In this document: positions 1-8,855 of the stretch, piece by piece
Numbering within the stretch: position 1 is the first letter of the stretch
Layout of the letters: each line of letters begins with the position of its first letter
Assembly: GCF_000310205.1 (NCBI RefSeq)
Contig: NZ_AMXE01000008.1
Span: forward strand, 1 to 64,000
Source of the DNA: Thauera linaloolentis 47Lol = DSM 12138
GTDB taxonomy: Bacteria > Pseudomonadota > Gammaproteobacteria > Burkholderiales > Rhodocyclaceae
Reading direction: 5' to 3'
DNA: 64,000 nt
The notes under the pieces: model-generated
Database searches by the model: none
Told to the model about the DNA's origin: nothing
The model's input: only the letters and a program-made list of their open reading frames with translations
Position numbers and translations under genes: made by a program

Positions 1-1
1 C

Positions 2-1615
2 GCTGCGCTGCCATTGCCCGGCGCGGACAGCGCGGCGCTGGCCAGCCGCGACGAGCGCAGCGGCCCCGCGCGCGTGCCGGGGCGCTTAGAGTCGGCCGGT
101 TGGATCACCCGCAGCGCGATGTGCGCCGAGCCGCGCGGCGGTCTGCTGCACCTCTTCATGCCGCCCACCGCGGCGCTGGAGGATTATCTCGAGATCGTCG
201 CCGCGGTCGAGGCCACGGCCGAGGAGTTCGCGCTGCCGGTCGTGCTCGAAGGCTACGAGCCGCCGTCCGACCCGCGCCTGTCGCACTTCCGCATCACCCC
301 CGACCCCGGCGTGGTCGAGGTCAACATCCACCCGGCCGGCTCCTGGGACGAACTGGTCGAGCGCACCACGACGCTCTACGACGAGGCCCGCCAGTCGCGC
401 CTGTCGACCGAGAAGTTCATGCTCGACGGCCGCCACACCGGCACCGGCGGCGGCAACCACTTCGTCCTCGGCGGCGCCACGCCGGGGGATTCGCCCTTCC
501 TGCGCCGGCCCGACCTGCTGCGCAGCCTGGTGAGCTACTGGCACAACCATCCCAGCCTGTCCTACCTGTTCTCCGGCCTGTTCATCGGCCCCACTTCGCA
601 GGCGCCGCGCGTCGACGAGGCGCGCCACGACTCGGTGCATGAGCTGGAAGTCGCCTTCCAGCAGTTCCCTGACCCCGGCGTGCAGGTGCCGCCCTGGCTG
701 ATCGACCGCCTGCTGCGCAACCTGCTGATCGACGCCACCGGCAACACCCATCGCGCCGAGTTCTGCATCGACAAGCTCTACAGCCCGGACGGCCCCACCG
801 GCCGCCTCGGCCTGCTGGAACTGCGTGCGTTCGAGATGCCGCCGCATGCGCGCATGAGCCTGGCGCAGCAACTGCTGCTGCGCGCGCTGATCGCCCGCTT
901 CTGGCGGCGGCCCTACGCGCCGGATCGCCTGCGGCGCTGGGGTACCGAGCTGCACGACCGCTTCCTGCTGCCGCACTGGGTGGCGGAGGACTTCCGCGAC
1001 GTCATCGACGAACTGCGCGAATCCGGCTACCCGGTCGAATTCGGCTGGTTCGCGCCGCATTTCGAGTTCCGCTTCCCGAAGTACGGCGAGTTCGCCGCGC
1101 GCGGCGTGCAGGTCGAACTGCGCATGGCGCTCGAACCGTGGAACGTGATGGGCGAGGAGGGTGGCGCCGGCGGCACGGTGCGCTACGTCGATTCCTCGGT
1201 GGAGCGCCTGCAGGTCAAGGTCAGCGGCCTCAACGACGACCGCCACGTGCTGAGCTGCAACGGCCGCGCCGTGCCCCTGCAGCCGACCGGCGTGGCGGGC
1301 GAGTTCGTCGCCGGCGTGCGCTACCGCGCATGGCAGCCGCCGTCCTGCCTGCACCCGACGATCGGCGTGCATGCGCCGCTCGCCTTCGATCTCGTCGATG
1401 GCTGGATGCAGCGCTCGATGGGCGGCTGCGTGTATCACGTCGCCCATCCGGGCGGGCGCAACTACGAAGCCTACCCGGTCAATCCGTACGAGGCCGAAGG
1501 GCGGCGCCTGGCGCGCTTCGCCGCCACCGGCCATACGCCGGGCCGCATCGCGCCCGTGCCGGCCGAGCGCAATGCCGACTTCCCCTTCACCCTCGACCTG
1601 CGCCGCCAGGGCTGA
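2..1615 (+). CDS. Transglutaminase/DUF2126 family protein, C-terminal part (partial)
   Basis: The frame is open from base 2, so the 5' end lies outside the window; about 537 codons remain. Complete members are ~1,100 residues, with an N-terminal transglutaminase-like domain and a C-terminal DUF2126 domain. The visible part is the DUF2126 half (for example [14 protein letters not shown] and the stretch around [13 protein letters not shown]-like residues in its first third). The biochemical role of DUF2126 is not established; the family is known to travel with ATP-grasp, alpha-E and Anbu genes and is thought to act with them in making or cutting peptide conjugates. It ends 7 nt before the ATP-grasp/alpha-E fusion gene and is probably cotranscribed with it. 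Confidence 0.88.
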   Translation, partial: AALPLPGADSAALASRDERSGPARVPGRLESAGWITRSAMCAEPRGGLLHLFMPPTAALEDYLEIVAAVEATAEEFALPVVLEGYEPPSDPRLSHFRITPDPGVVEVNIHPAGSWDELVERTTTLYDEARQSRLSTEKFMLDGRHTGTGGGNHFVLGGATPGDSPFLRRPDLLRSLVSYWHNHPSLSYLFSGLFIGPTSQAPRVDEARHDSVHELEVAFQQFPDPGVQVPPWLIDRLLRNLLIDATGNTHRAEFCIDKLYSPDGPTGRLGLLELRAFEMPPHARMSLAQQLLLRALIARFWRRPYAPDRLRRWGTELHDRFLLPHWVAEDFRDVIDELRESGYPVEFGWFAPHFEFRFPKYGEFAARGVQVELRMALEPWNVMGEEGGAGGTVRYVDSSVERLQVKVSGLNDDRHVLSCNGRAVPLQPTGVAGEFVAGVRYRAWQPPSCLHPTIGVHAPLAFDLVDGWMQRSMGGCVYHVAHPGGRNYEAYPVNPYEAEGRRLARFAATGHTPGRIAPVPAERNADFPFTLDLRRQG

Positions 1616-1622
1616 ATCGGCC

Positions 1623-4295
1623 ATGCAGGTCCAGCCGCAACATCCGCCCGAGCTGCTCGCCCGCTATGCCGCGCGGCCGGACCGCTACGACGAACTGTGC
1701 CAGCGCATCGGCAGCGTCGTGGTGGTGCGGCCGCACTGGCGAGATTTCTTCCAGCGCCTGGCCGCCATGCCGCCGGCCGAGACGGCGGCGCGGCGGGCGA
1801 CCTTGCGCCGCCAGGTGCACGAGAACGGCATCACCTACAACGTGTATGCCGATCCGCGCGGCTTCGAGCGGCCGTGGGACCTCGACCTGCTGCCCTATAT
1901 CCTGCCGGCGGCGGAATGGGCGCAGATCGAGGTCGCCGTCATCCAGCGCGCGACGCTGTTCAACCTCATCCTTGCCGACCTCTACGGCGAGCAGGCCCTG
2001 CTGCAGCGCGGCCTGATCCCGCCCGCGCTGATTTACGGTCACAGCGGCTTCCTGCGGCCGCTGGTGGGCGTGAAGCAGCCGCGCGACCTGTTCCTGCACC
2101 TGTATGCGGTGGATCTGGCGCGCTCTCCCGACGGTCGCTGGTGGGTGGTGGCCGACCGTACGCAGGCGCCGTCCGGCGCCGGCTACGCGCTGGAGAACCG
2201 CGGCGTGGTCGCGCGCGCACTGCCCGAGCTGTACCGCGCGGCCGGTGCGCAGCCGCTGGTGCCTTTCTTCGAGGGCTTCCGCGACAGCCTCGCCGCGCTG
2301 GCGCCGTCCGGCGCGGCGGACGATGGCGAAGGGAACGGCGAAGGCGCGGCGCCGCTGATCGTGGTGCTGACCCCCGGGCCGTACAACGAGACCTACTTCG
2401 AGCACGCCTTCCTCGCCCGCGAGTTGGGCTTCCCGCTGGTCGAGGGGCAGGACCTGACCGTGCGCGACGAGAGGGTTTTCCTGCGCACGCTCGACGGCCT
2501 GCGCCGGGTGCACGTCATCCTGCGCCGGGTGGACGACATCTGGTGCGACCCGCTGGAGCTGCGCGACGATTCGGCGCTGGGCGTGGCCGGGCTGGTGGCG
2601 GCGGTGCGCGCGGGCGGGGTCACGGTTGCGAACGCGCTCGGCAGCGGCATCCTCGAAACCGGGGCGCTGCTGGGCTACCTGCCGCGCCTGGCCGAGCACC
2701 TGCTGGGGCAGAAGCTGAAGATGCCGTCGGTGGCGACCTGGTGGTGCGGCGAGAAGGCAGCCTGTGCCTATGCGCTGGCGCACCTGCGCGAACTGGTGGT
2801 CAAGCCCGCCTACCCGGCCATGCGCGGCGGCCCCGTGTTCTGCCGCGACCTGCCGGCGGCCGAGCTCGCTGCGCTGGCCGCGCGCATCGCCGAACGGCCT
2901 TTCGAGTTCGTCGCGCAGGAAATGGTCAACATCTCGCAGGCGCCGGTGCTGGCCGACGACGCCGATGCGCGGCGCGGGCTGGTGGCGCGCAACATCGGCC
3001 TGCGCGTGTTCGTCGCCGCGTCGCCCGACGGGTTCCGCGTGATGCCGGGCGGCCTCGTCCGCGTCGCGCCCGAGAGCGACATGCGCGTGGTGTCGATGCA
3101 GCAGGGCGGCGGCAGCAAGGATGCATGGGTGCTGAGCGACACCGCGTCCGTGGCGCGCCGGCCGGTGCCGGCGGTGCCGGGCCAGATCGCGCCGCGCGAG
3201 CGCAGCATGCCGGTGCCCGGCCTGGCGAGCCGGGTGGCCGAGAACTTCTTCTGGCTCGGCCGCTACAGCGAGCGCGCCGACAGCGCGGCGCGCCTGGGGC
3301 GGGAGACCCTGCGCCGGCTCGGCGGCCTGGCGGAACTGGAGCATCCGGCGGCCGAGGCGCCGGACGATGCGGACGGGCCGTGGGCGACGCCGACGCTGGC
3401 GGCGCTGGCCAGCCTGTGCCAGCGCTGTGGCCTGCGCCTGTCCCCGCCGGAGGACGAGGCGGACGAGGCCGTGCCGGACGCATCGCCGCCGCCCGCCGGA
3501 CGTCCGCCGGGCACCGAGTGCGGCATCGAACTGCTGGCCGGCGCCTTGTTCGACGCGCGCCACAGCGGCAGCGTGGTGGCCAACCTGCGCGGGGTGCTGC
3601 GCCTGGCGTCGCAACTGCGCGACCGCCTGTCGCCCGACAGCTGGCGCATCTACAACCGGCTGGCGGAGTTCGCCGCGCCCGTGCCCGCCGCGCCTGGCCT
3701 GGGCGAGGCGATGCAGCGGCTGGATGAGTCGCTGCTGTCGCTGGTGACCTTGTCGGGCTTCGTCATCGAGAGCATGCCGCGCGATGCTGGCTGGCGCTTC
3801 CTGTCGATCGGCCGGCGCATCGAACGCCTGCAGTTCCTGACCTCGGCGCTGTCCGCCCTGCTGCCGGTGCCCGAGCCGGGCGCGCTGGAGGCGCTGCTGG
3901 CGGTCACCGACGGCGAGGTCCGCTACCGCAGCCGCAACACGCGCGGGCTCGCGCCGCGGCCGGTCGCCGAACTGGTGATGTTCGATTCCGACAATCCGCG
4001 CGCATTGCGCTACCAGATCGAGTCGCTGGTCGGGCACGTCGCCCGCCTGCCGGATGGCAGGGCGCTGGGCGAACCCTTGCAGGCTCTGCTGGCCGAACTG
4101 GATGCCGAGCGCCACTGCGCCTGCCTCGACGACCTGTCGCTCGACCCTGCGCAGCCGGCCGCGCGCGAGGCGCGCGAAGCCGTCGGGTCCTTGCTGGGGC
4201 GCATCTGGGGGGCGGGCAACGCCCTGGCCGACGCGGTCTCGCACCGCTACTTCACCCACCTGGATGCGCGCAGCCATGCAACCGCCTCGCGCTGA
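1623..4295 (+). CDS. Circularly permuted ATP-grasp + alpha-E domain fusion protein
   Basis: An 890-residue two-part protein. Residues ~1-480 are a circularly permuted ATP-grasp amidoligase-like domain (DUF404/DUF407 type; YNETYFEHAF motif near residue 254). Residues ~535-890 are an alpha-E helical domain (SRVAENFFWLGRYSERAD). The ATP-binding loop that reads HGAGGYG in the stand-alone paralogue downstream reads AYPAMRGGPVF here, so this ATP-grasp half may differ in activity. An acidic, proline-rich insert (roughly residues 580-640) interrupts the alpha-E part. ATG 1623 is chosen over an upstream in-frame start because it lies 7 nt after the preceding stop. Known family inference: peptide-bond-type ligation; the substrate is unknown. 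Confidence 0.9.
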   Translation: MQVQPQHPPELLARYAARPDRYDELCQRIGSVVVVRPHWRDFFQRLAAMPPAETAARRATLRRQVHENGITYNVYADPRGFERPWDLDLLPYILPAAEWAQIEVAVIQRATLFNLILADLYGEQALLQRGLIPPALIYGHSGFLRPLVGVKQPRDLFLHLYAVDLARSPDGRWWVVADRTQAPSGAGYALENRGVVARALPELYRAAGAQPLVPFFEGFRDSLAALAPSGAADDGEGNGEGAAPLIVVLTPGPYNETYFEHAFLARELGFPLVEGQDLTVRDERVFLRTLDGLRRVHVILRRVDDIWCDPLELRDDSALGVAGLVAAVRAGGVTVANALGSGILETGALLGYLPRLAEHLLGQKLKMPSVATWWCGEKAACAYALAHLRELVVKPAYPAMRGGPVFCRDLPAAELAALAARIAERPFEFVAQEMVNISQAPVLADDADARRGLVARNIGLRVFVAASPDGFRVMPGGLVRVAPESDMRVVSMQQGGGSKDAWVLSDTASVARRPVPAVPGQIAPRERSMPVPGLASRVAENFFWLGRYSERADSAARLGRETLRRLGGLAELEHPAAEAPDDADGPWATPTLAALASLCQRCGLRLSPPEDEADEAVPDASPPPAGRPPGTECGIELLAGALFDARHSGSVVANLRGVLRLASQLRDRLSPDSWRIYNRLAEFAAPVPAAPGLGEAMQRLDESLLSLVTLSGFVIESMPRDAGWRFLSIGRRIERLQFLTSALSALLPVPEPGALEALLAVTDGEVRYRSRNTRGLAPRPVAELVMFDSDNPRALRYQIESLVGHVARLPDGRALGEPLQALLAELDAERHCACLDDLSLDPAQPAAREAREAVGSLLGRIWGAGNALADAVSHRYFTHLDARSHATASR

Positions 4296-4329
4296 CGATT
4301 CCTGCGTGCCGGGCGATGGCGCCGCGCCG

Positions 4330-5268
4330 ATGCAGTTCTACGAGATCACCCACGACACCACCTACCGCTATGCCAGCCCGGTCCTGCTGTCGCAGCAGAT
4401 CGCCCACCTGAGCCCGCGCGCGATGCCGCGCCAGCGCCTGTGCGGGCATCGCCTCACGATCGCGCCGCAGCCGTCCACGCGCAGCGAGCGGCTGGATTTC
4501 TTCGGCAACCCGACGACCCGCTTCGGCCTCTACATGCCGCACGAGCTGCTTTGCGTGCAGGCAGTGAGCCATGTCGGCGTGCACGCCCGGGACTGGCCCG
4601 AAGCCGCGCGCAGCCTGCCGTGGGAAGCCGCGCGCGACCATCTGCGCGATGCGCTGTCGGGCCACGCGCCGCTGCAGGCCGACGCGCGGGACGCCGGGCA
4701 GTACCGCTTCGCCTCGCCCTTCGTCGCGCTCGGCGCCGAAACGGCGATCTATGCCGCGTATGCGGCGCGCTGCTTCAGGCCGTGGCGCCCCTTGCTGGAG
4801 GCGGTGCAGGCCTTGTCGGCGCTGATCCACGCCGAGTTCCGCTTCGACCCGGCGGCGACCAGCGTCGCCACGCCGGTGGCCGAGGTCTTCGCCGAGCGCC
4901 ACGGGGTGTGCCAGGACTTCTCCCACATGATGATCGCCTGCCTGCGAGCGCTGGGCCTGGCGGCGCGCTATGTGTCCGGCTACCTGCTCACCGAGCCGCC
5001 GCCCGGGCAGCCGCGGCTGGTTGGTGCCGATGCGTCCCATGCCTGGGTCGCGGTGTGGTGCCCGGGCATGGGCTGGGTCGAGTTCGACCCCACCAACGAC
5101 GTGCAGCCGGGCCTGGGCCACATCACACTGGCCTGGGGGCGCGATTACGGCGACGTGTGCCCGCTGCGCGGGGTGATCCTGGGCGGAGCCAGCCATGCCG
5201 TGGACGTCGCGGTGACGGTAATGCCGGTGGAGGAGGGGAGATGCGGCGACTTGCACGCACCACGATGA
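4330..5268 (+). CDS. Transglutaminase-like cysteine protease family protein
   Basis: 312 residues. An N-terminal beta domain (MQFYEITHDTTYRY) is followed by a papain-like transglutaminase core with the full triad visible: Cys194 (HGVCQDFSHMM), His237 (ASHAWVAV) and Asp253 (EFDPTND). It probably cleaves or transfers peptide amide bonds rather than cross-linking proteins. An alternative ATG at 4276 would overlap the upstream gene by 20 nt; 4330 matches the usual N terminus of the family. It is the last gene of the first block of the locus, and a 129-nt gap carrying an NtrC/sigma-54 promoter follows. Confidence 0.9.
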   Translation: MQFYEITHDTTYRYASPVLLSQQIAHLSPRAMPRQRLCGHRLTIAPQPSTRSERLDFFGNPTTRFGLYMPHELLCVQAVSHVGVHARDWPEAARSLPWEAARDHLRDALSGHAPLQADARDAGQYRFASPFVALGAETAIYAAYAARCFRPWRPLLEAVQALSALIHAEFRFDPAATSVATPVAEVFAERHGVCQDFSHMMIACLRALGLAARYVSGYLLTEPPPGQPRLVGADASHAWVAVWCPGMGWVEFDPTNDVQPGLGHITLAWGRDYGDVCPLRGVILGGASHAVDVAVTVMPVEEGRCGDLHAPR

Positions 5269-5291
5269 TGCATCGGATGCCAAGCTGGTGC

Positions 5292-5306
5292 GCACCAGCG
5301 CGGTGC
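5292..5306 (+). promoter_or_regulatory. NtrC-type enhancer site
   Basis: GCACC-N5-GGTGC, a perfect inverted repeat matching the half-sites of classical NtrC sites. An extra half-site GGTGC directly abuts it at 5287-5291. The centre lies about 83 bp upstream of the start predicted from the sigma-54 promoter at 5355. Assignment to NtrC is by motif only. Confidence 0.65.
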
Positions 5307-5354
5307 ACACGCGGCGATCATGCGCACGCGCCGCATTCCGTGTGGTCCGGTAAG

Positions 5355-5371
5355 TTGGCACGCTTTCTGCT
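5355..5371 (+). promoter_or_regulatory. Sigma-54 (RpoN) -24/-12 promoter
   Basis: TTGGCACG-CTTT-CTGCT, with GG and GC separated by exactly 10 nt as RpoN requires. It matches the -24 element completely and the -12 element at 4 of 5 positions. The predicted start (~5382) leaves a ~16-nt leader that is mostly the ribosome binding site GGAAGGGAG of the ATP-grasp gene at 5398. Confidence 0.8.
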
Positions 5372-5397
5372 GAGATGGCTTGGAAGGGAGTCCAACC

Positions 5398-6846
5398 ATG
5401 ATCGCAGACAGCAAAATGACCGCCGCGAAACCCTATGACGAAATGCACGCCGCCGACGGCTCGGTCCGGGCGCACTATCTCGGCTACGCCGAATGGCTGG
5501 CGGGAATACCGCGCGAGCGCATCGAACGCAAGCGCAGCGAGGCCGACGTCGCCTTTCACCGCGTCGGCATCACCTTCAACGTGTATGGCGCCGAGGGGGG
5601 CAAGGAGCGCCTGATTCCATTCGATCTGCTGCCGCGCATCATCCCGGGCGACGAATGGACGGCGCTGGAGGCCGGCCTGCGCCAGCGCGTGAAGGCGCTC
5701 AACGCCTTTCTCGCCGACATCTACCACGGCCAGGAGATCCTGCGCGCGGGCCGCATCCCCGCCGACCAGGTGCTGAACAACGCCCAGTTCCGCACCGAGA
5801 TGAAGGGCGTGGACGTGCCCGGCGGGCTGTACGCGATGATCGCCGGCATCGACCTGGTGCGGGCGGCGGGCGCGGACGGCAAGGGCGAGTACTACGTGCT
5901 GGAGGACAACCTGCGCGTGCCCTCGGGGGTCAGCTACCTGATCGAGAACCGCAAGATGATGATGCGGCTGTTCCCCGACCTGTTCTCGCGCTACCGCGTG
6001 CAGCCGGTGGAGCACTACCCCGACCTGCTGCTGGAAACCCTGCGCGCCGTGGCGCCGGCCGGCGTGCTCGACCCCACCGCCGTGCTGCTGACGCCGGGTG
6101 CCTACAACAGCGCGTATTTCGAGCACAGCTTCCTCGCCCAGCAGATGGGCGTCGAGCTGGTCGAAGGGCAGGATCTGTTCGTCGACGACGACACGGTCTG
6201 GATGCGCACCACGCAGGGGCCGCGGCGGGTCGATGTCATTTATCGCCGGCTCGACGACGATTTCCTCGATCCGCAGGTGTTCCGCCCCGATTCCATGCTC
6301 GGCGTGCCCGGACTGATGTCGGCCTACCGCGCGGGCCGGGTGACGCTGGCCAACGCCGTCGGCACCGGCGTCGCCGACGACAAGTCGATCTACCCCTACG
6401 TGCCGGAGATGGTGCGCTTCTACCTGGGCGAGGCGCCCATCCTCAACAACGTGCCCACCTACATGCTGCGCGAGAAGGACGACCTGGCCTACGTGCTCGA
6501 CCACCTGCCCGAGCTGGTGGTGAAGGAAGTTCATGGCGCAGGCGGCTACGGCATGCTCGTCGGGCCGGCCGCGACCCGCGCCGAGATCGAGCATTTCCGC
6601 CAGCTCATCGTCGCTGCGCCGGAAAAGTACATCGCCCAGCCGACGCTGTCGCTGTCGACCTGTCCGACTTTCGTCGAGGCCGGCATCGCGCCGCGCCACA
6701 TCGACCTGCGCCCCTTCGTGCTGTCGGGCGGCAAGGAAATCCGCATGGTGCCCGGCGGCCTCACCCGGGTGGCGATGCAGGCCGGCTCGCTGGTGGTGAA
6801 CTCATCGCAGGGCGGGGGCACCAAGGACACCTGGGTCGTCGGCTGA
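5398..6846 (+). CDS. Circularly permuted ATP-grasp protein (DUF404/DUF407)
   Basis: 482 residues, a stand-alone version of the ATP-grasp half of the fusion at 1623. Visible landmarks: ITFNVYGAEGGKERLIPFD near the N terminus, YNSAYFEHSFLAQQMG in the middle, and an intact glycine-rich loop VVKEVHGAGGYGMLVGP near residue 380. It belongs to the amidoligase-like ATP-grasp families thought to make peptide or peptide-tag bonds; the substrate is unknown. ATG 5398 is chosen because GGAAGGGAG sits 7 nt upstream; a TTG at 5380 is also in frame but would lie at the predicted transcription start. First gene of the RpoN-controlled block. Confidence 0.92.
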   Translation: MIADSKMTAAKPYDEMHAADGSVRAHYLGYAEWLAGIPRERIERKRSEADVAFHRVGITFNVYGAEGGKERLIPFDLLPRIIPGDEWTALEAGLRQRVKALNAFLADIYHGQEILRAGRIPADQVLNNAQFRTEMKGVDVPGGLYAMIAGIDLVRAAGADGKGEYYVLEDNLRVPSGVSYLIENRKMMMRLFPDLFSRYRVQPVEHYPDLLLETLRAVAPAGVLDPTAVLLTPGAYNSAYFEHSFLAQQMGVELVEGQDLFVDDDTVWMRTTQGPRRVDVIYRRLDDDFLDPQVFRPDSMLGVPGLMSAYRAGRVTLANAVGTGVADDKSIYPYVPEMVRFYLGEAPILNNVPTYMLREKDDLAYVLDHLPELVVKEVHGAGGYGMLVGPAATRAEIEHFRQLIVAAPEKYIAQPTLSLSTCPTFVEAGIAPRHIDLRPFVLSGGKEIRMVPGGLTRVAMQAGSLVVNSSQGGGTKDTWVVG

Positions 6847-6901
6847 GCCCGGGCCGAATCCTGTATCCGCATCCGTATCCGATCACGCTGGGAGAACGAC
6901 C

Positions 6902-7849
6902 ATGCTGAGCCGCACCGCCGACCACCTCTACTGGATGGCGCGCTACACCGAGCGCGCGGAAAACACCGTGCGCATGCTCGACGTTTCGTACCGCATGTCG
7001 CTGCTGCCGCGCAACAACGGCAACGGCGACGATGGCTGGGGCGCGATCCTCGCGATCAGCGAACTGACCGAGGCATTCGCCCGCAGCGGCCGGCCGCTGA
7101 GCGCGCGCGACGTCATCGATTTCGTCGTGCTCGACCGCGGCAACCCGTCGAGCGTGTGGAACTGCCTGCGCGCGGCGCGCGAGAACGCGCACGCGGTGCG
7201 CGGCACGCTGACCGCGGAGATGTGGGAAACCACCAACGCCACCTGGCTCGAGATCCGCGACATGACGCCCGAGAAGCTGCAGGCGACCGACCTGGGCGAA
7301 TTCTTCGAATGGGTCAAGTTCCGCTCCCACCTGCTGCGTGGCGTCACCTTCGGCACCATGCTGCACGACGACGCCTTCCAGTTCGTGCGCCTGGGGACCT
7401 TCCTGGAGCGCGCCGACAACACCGCGCGCCTGCTCGACGTGAAGTACCACAGCTTGTTGCCGCAGCACGAAAGCCCGACCGGCACCACCGACTACTACCA
7501 GTGGGGCGCGCTGCTGCGCTCGGTGTCGGCGTTCGAGACCTACCGCCATGTGTATCGCGACGTCATCACCCCCTACAAGGTGGCCGAGCTGCTGATCCTC
7601 AACGACGCCATGCCGCGCTCGTTGCACGCCTGCGTCGACGAGGTCAACGACATCCTCGGCCAGATCGCCAACCTGCACTCGGCCGAGGCCGCGCGCCAGG
7701 CCGGCGAACTGCACGCCGCACTGCACTACGGCCGCATGGACGACATCTTCGAGACCGGCCTGCACCCTTGGCTCGAACGCTTCCTGGAGCGCATCAACCG
7801 CTTGGGGGACCGCATCGGCGACAACTTTCTCGTTCCGGTTGCCGCCTGA
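6902..7849 (+). CDS. Alpha-E domain-containing protein (DUF403)
   Basis: 315 residues, all-helical alpha-E family, starting MLSRTADHLYWMARYTERAEN. It pairs with the ATP-grasp protein encoded 55 nt upstream, as the two halves are fused in the gene at 1623. The family is found almost only beside such ATP-grasp and transglutaminase genes and its activity is not established. A GGAG ribosome binding site precedes the ATG. Probably cotranscribed with the ATP-grasp and Anbu genes. Confidence 0.92.
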   Translation: MLSRTADHLYWMARYTERAENTVRMLDVSYRMSLLPRNNGNGDDGWGAILAISELTEAFARSGRPLSARDVIDFVVLDRGNPSSVWNCLRAARENAHAVRGTLTAEMWETTNATWLEIRDMTPEKLQATDLGEFFEWVKFRSHLLRGVTFGTMLHDDAFQFVRLGTFLERADNTARLLDVKYHSLLPQHESPTGTTDYYQWGALLRSVSAFETYRHVYRDVITPYKVAELLILNDAMPRSLHACVDEVNDILGQIANLHSAEAARQAGELHAALHYGRMDDIFETGLHPWLERFLERINRLGDRIGDNFLVPVAA

Positions 7850-7922
7850 ACGATTCGTGGCGCCGCCCCCGGCCGGGGTGTCGGAGCGCGGCGCCGAGCA
7901 ATGACCCGACAGGACCGCCTGC

Positions 7923-8735
7923 ATGACCTATTGCGTTGCGATGTGCCTCGACGAGGGGCTTGTCTGTCTGTCCGACTCCCGCACCAACGCGGGCGTCGAC
8001 CACATCAACACCTTCCGCAAGATGACCGTCTTCGAGCGCGCCGGCGACCGCGTGCTGGTACTGATGGGCGCTGGCAACCTCGCCATCACCCAGGCGGTCA
8101 TCAACATCCTGCGCGAGCATGCCGCGGTGCAGGACCGCCAGAGTCTGTGGAACGCGCCGACGATGTTCGAGTGCGCGCGCCTGGTGGGCGACACCATCCG
8201 CCGCGTGCACCAGCGCGACGCCGAGGCGCTGCAGCAGTTCGGCGTCGACTTCAACGCGTCCTTCATCCTGTGCGGGCAGATCGCCGACGAGCCGCCGCGG
8301 CTGTTCAACATCTATGCCGCCGGCAACTTCATCGAGGCTTCGTGCGACACGCCCTATTTCCAGATCGGAGAATCCAAGTACGGCAAGCCCATCCTCGACC
8401 GCGTCGTCCATTGCCGAACCTCGCTCGACGAGGCCGCCAAATGCGCGCTGATCTCGATGGACTCCACGATCCGCTCGAACCTGTCGGTTGGCTTGCCGCT
8501 CGACCTGCTGATCTACAAGCGCGACAGCCTGAAGGTGGGGCGCCACGTCAGCATCGATGGCGACAACCCCTATTTCGACATGATCCACAACCAGTGGGGT
8601 GCCAGCCTGCGGCGCGTTTTCGCCGAGCTGCCCGATCCTGACTGGACGACCTGGTCGAACGAGGCCGCGCCGCGCCCGTGCCTGCAGGGCGTGGGTGAGC
8701 CGGGGGTGTGCGAGCGCGCCGGCAGCGGCGCCTAG
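7923..8735 (+). CDS. anbu: Proteasome-like peptidase Anbu
   Basis: 270 residues, N-terminal-nucleophile hydrolase of the Anbu (ancestral beta subunit) family. After removal of Met1 the new N terminus is Thr1; Asp17 and Lys32 (mature numbering, from LSDSRTN and TFRKMTVFE) match the proteasome catalytic Thr/Asp/Lys set. Family structures form open helical or ring oligomers, and substrates are not settled. Position directly after the ATP-grasp and alpha-E genes is the classic Anbu context. The ~25-residue C-terminal tail beyond the fold is low in complexity. The locus likely makes and then processes a peptide modification. Confidence 0.93.
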   Translation: MTYCVAMCLDEGLVCLSDSRTNAGVDHINTFRKMTVFERAGDRVLVLMGAGNLAITQAVINILREHAAVQDRQSLWNAPTMFECARLVGDTIRRVHQRDAEALQQFGVDFNASFILCGQIADEPPRLFNIYAAGNFIEASCDTPYFQIGESKYGKPILDRVVHCRTSLDEAAKCALISMDSTIRSNLSVGLPLDLLIYKRDSLKVGRHVSIDGDNPYFDMIHNQWGASLRRVFAELPDPDWTTWSNEAAPRPCLQGVGEPGVCERAGSGA

Positions 8736-8784
8736 CAAGGCATCTTCAATCCTTGCGGGCGGGTGTAACAAAATGCTTGCCTAA

Positions 8785-8809
8785 ATTTATGTTGCAGTGC
8801 AACATAAAT
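8785..8809. promoter_or_regulatory. 25-bp palindrome in the phasin promoter region (possible PhaR operator)
   Basis: Perfect 12-nt arms ATTTATGTTGCA and TGCAACATAAAT around a single central G. The core TTGC-N3-GCAA resembles the TGC-N3-GCA half-site layout reported for PhaR, the polyhydroxybutyrate-granule repressor. It starts 71 nt upstream of the phasin ATG, with a weak TTGCCT -35-like element just before it. Protein identity is inferred from the target gene. Confidence 0.55.
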
Positions 8810-8855
8810 GCACACCACAGAACTTCTCCGGTGTCACCAGACCAAGGAGCACACC

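Noticed and set aside
86-1624. 512-codon open frame on the minus strand, antisense to the DUF2126 gene
   Set aside because: Arginine/alanine/glutamine-rich shadow frame caused by GC-rich third positions; the sense protein has clear family motifs.
1587-4277. 896-codon minus-strand open frame opposite the ATP-grasp/alpha-E fusion
   Set aside because: Composition is that of a shadow of a GC-rich gene; no domain is recognisable.
4252-6699. 815-codon minus-strand open frame across the transglutaminase and ATP-grasp genes
   Set aside because: Spans two real genes and the promoter between them; no motifs.
8735-8756. GCAAGG/CCTTGC hairpin after anbu as a terminator
   Set aside because: Short stem and no T-tract; not enough to call.
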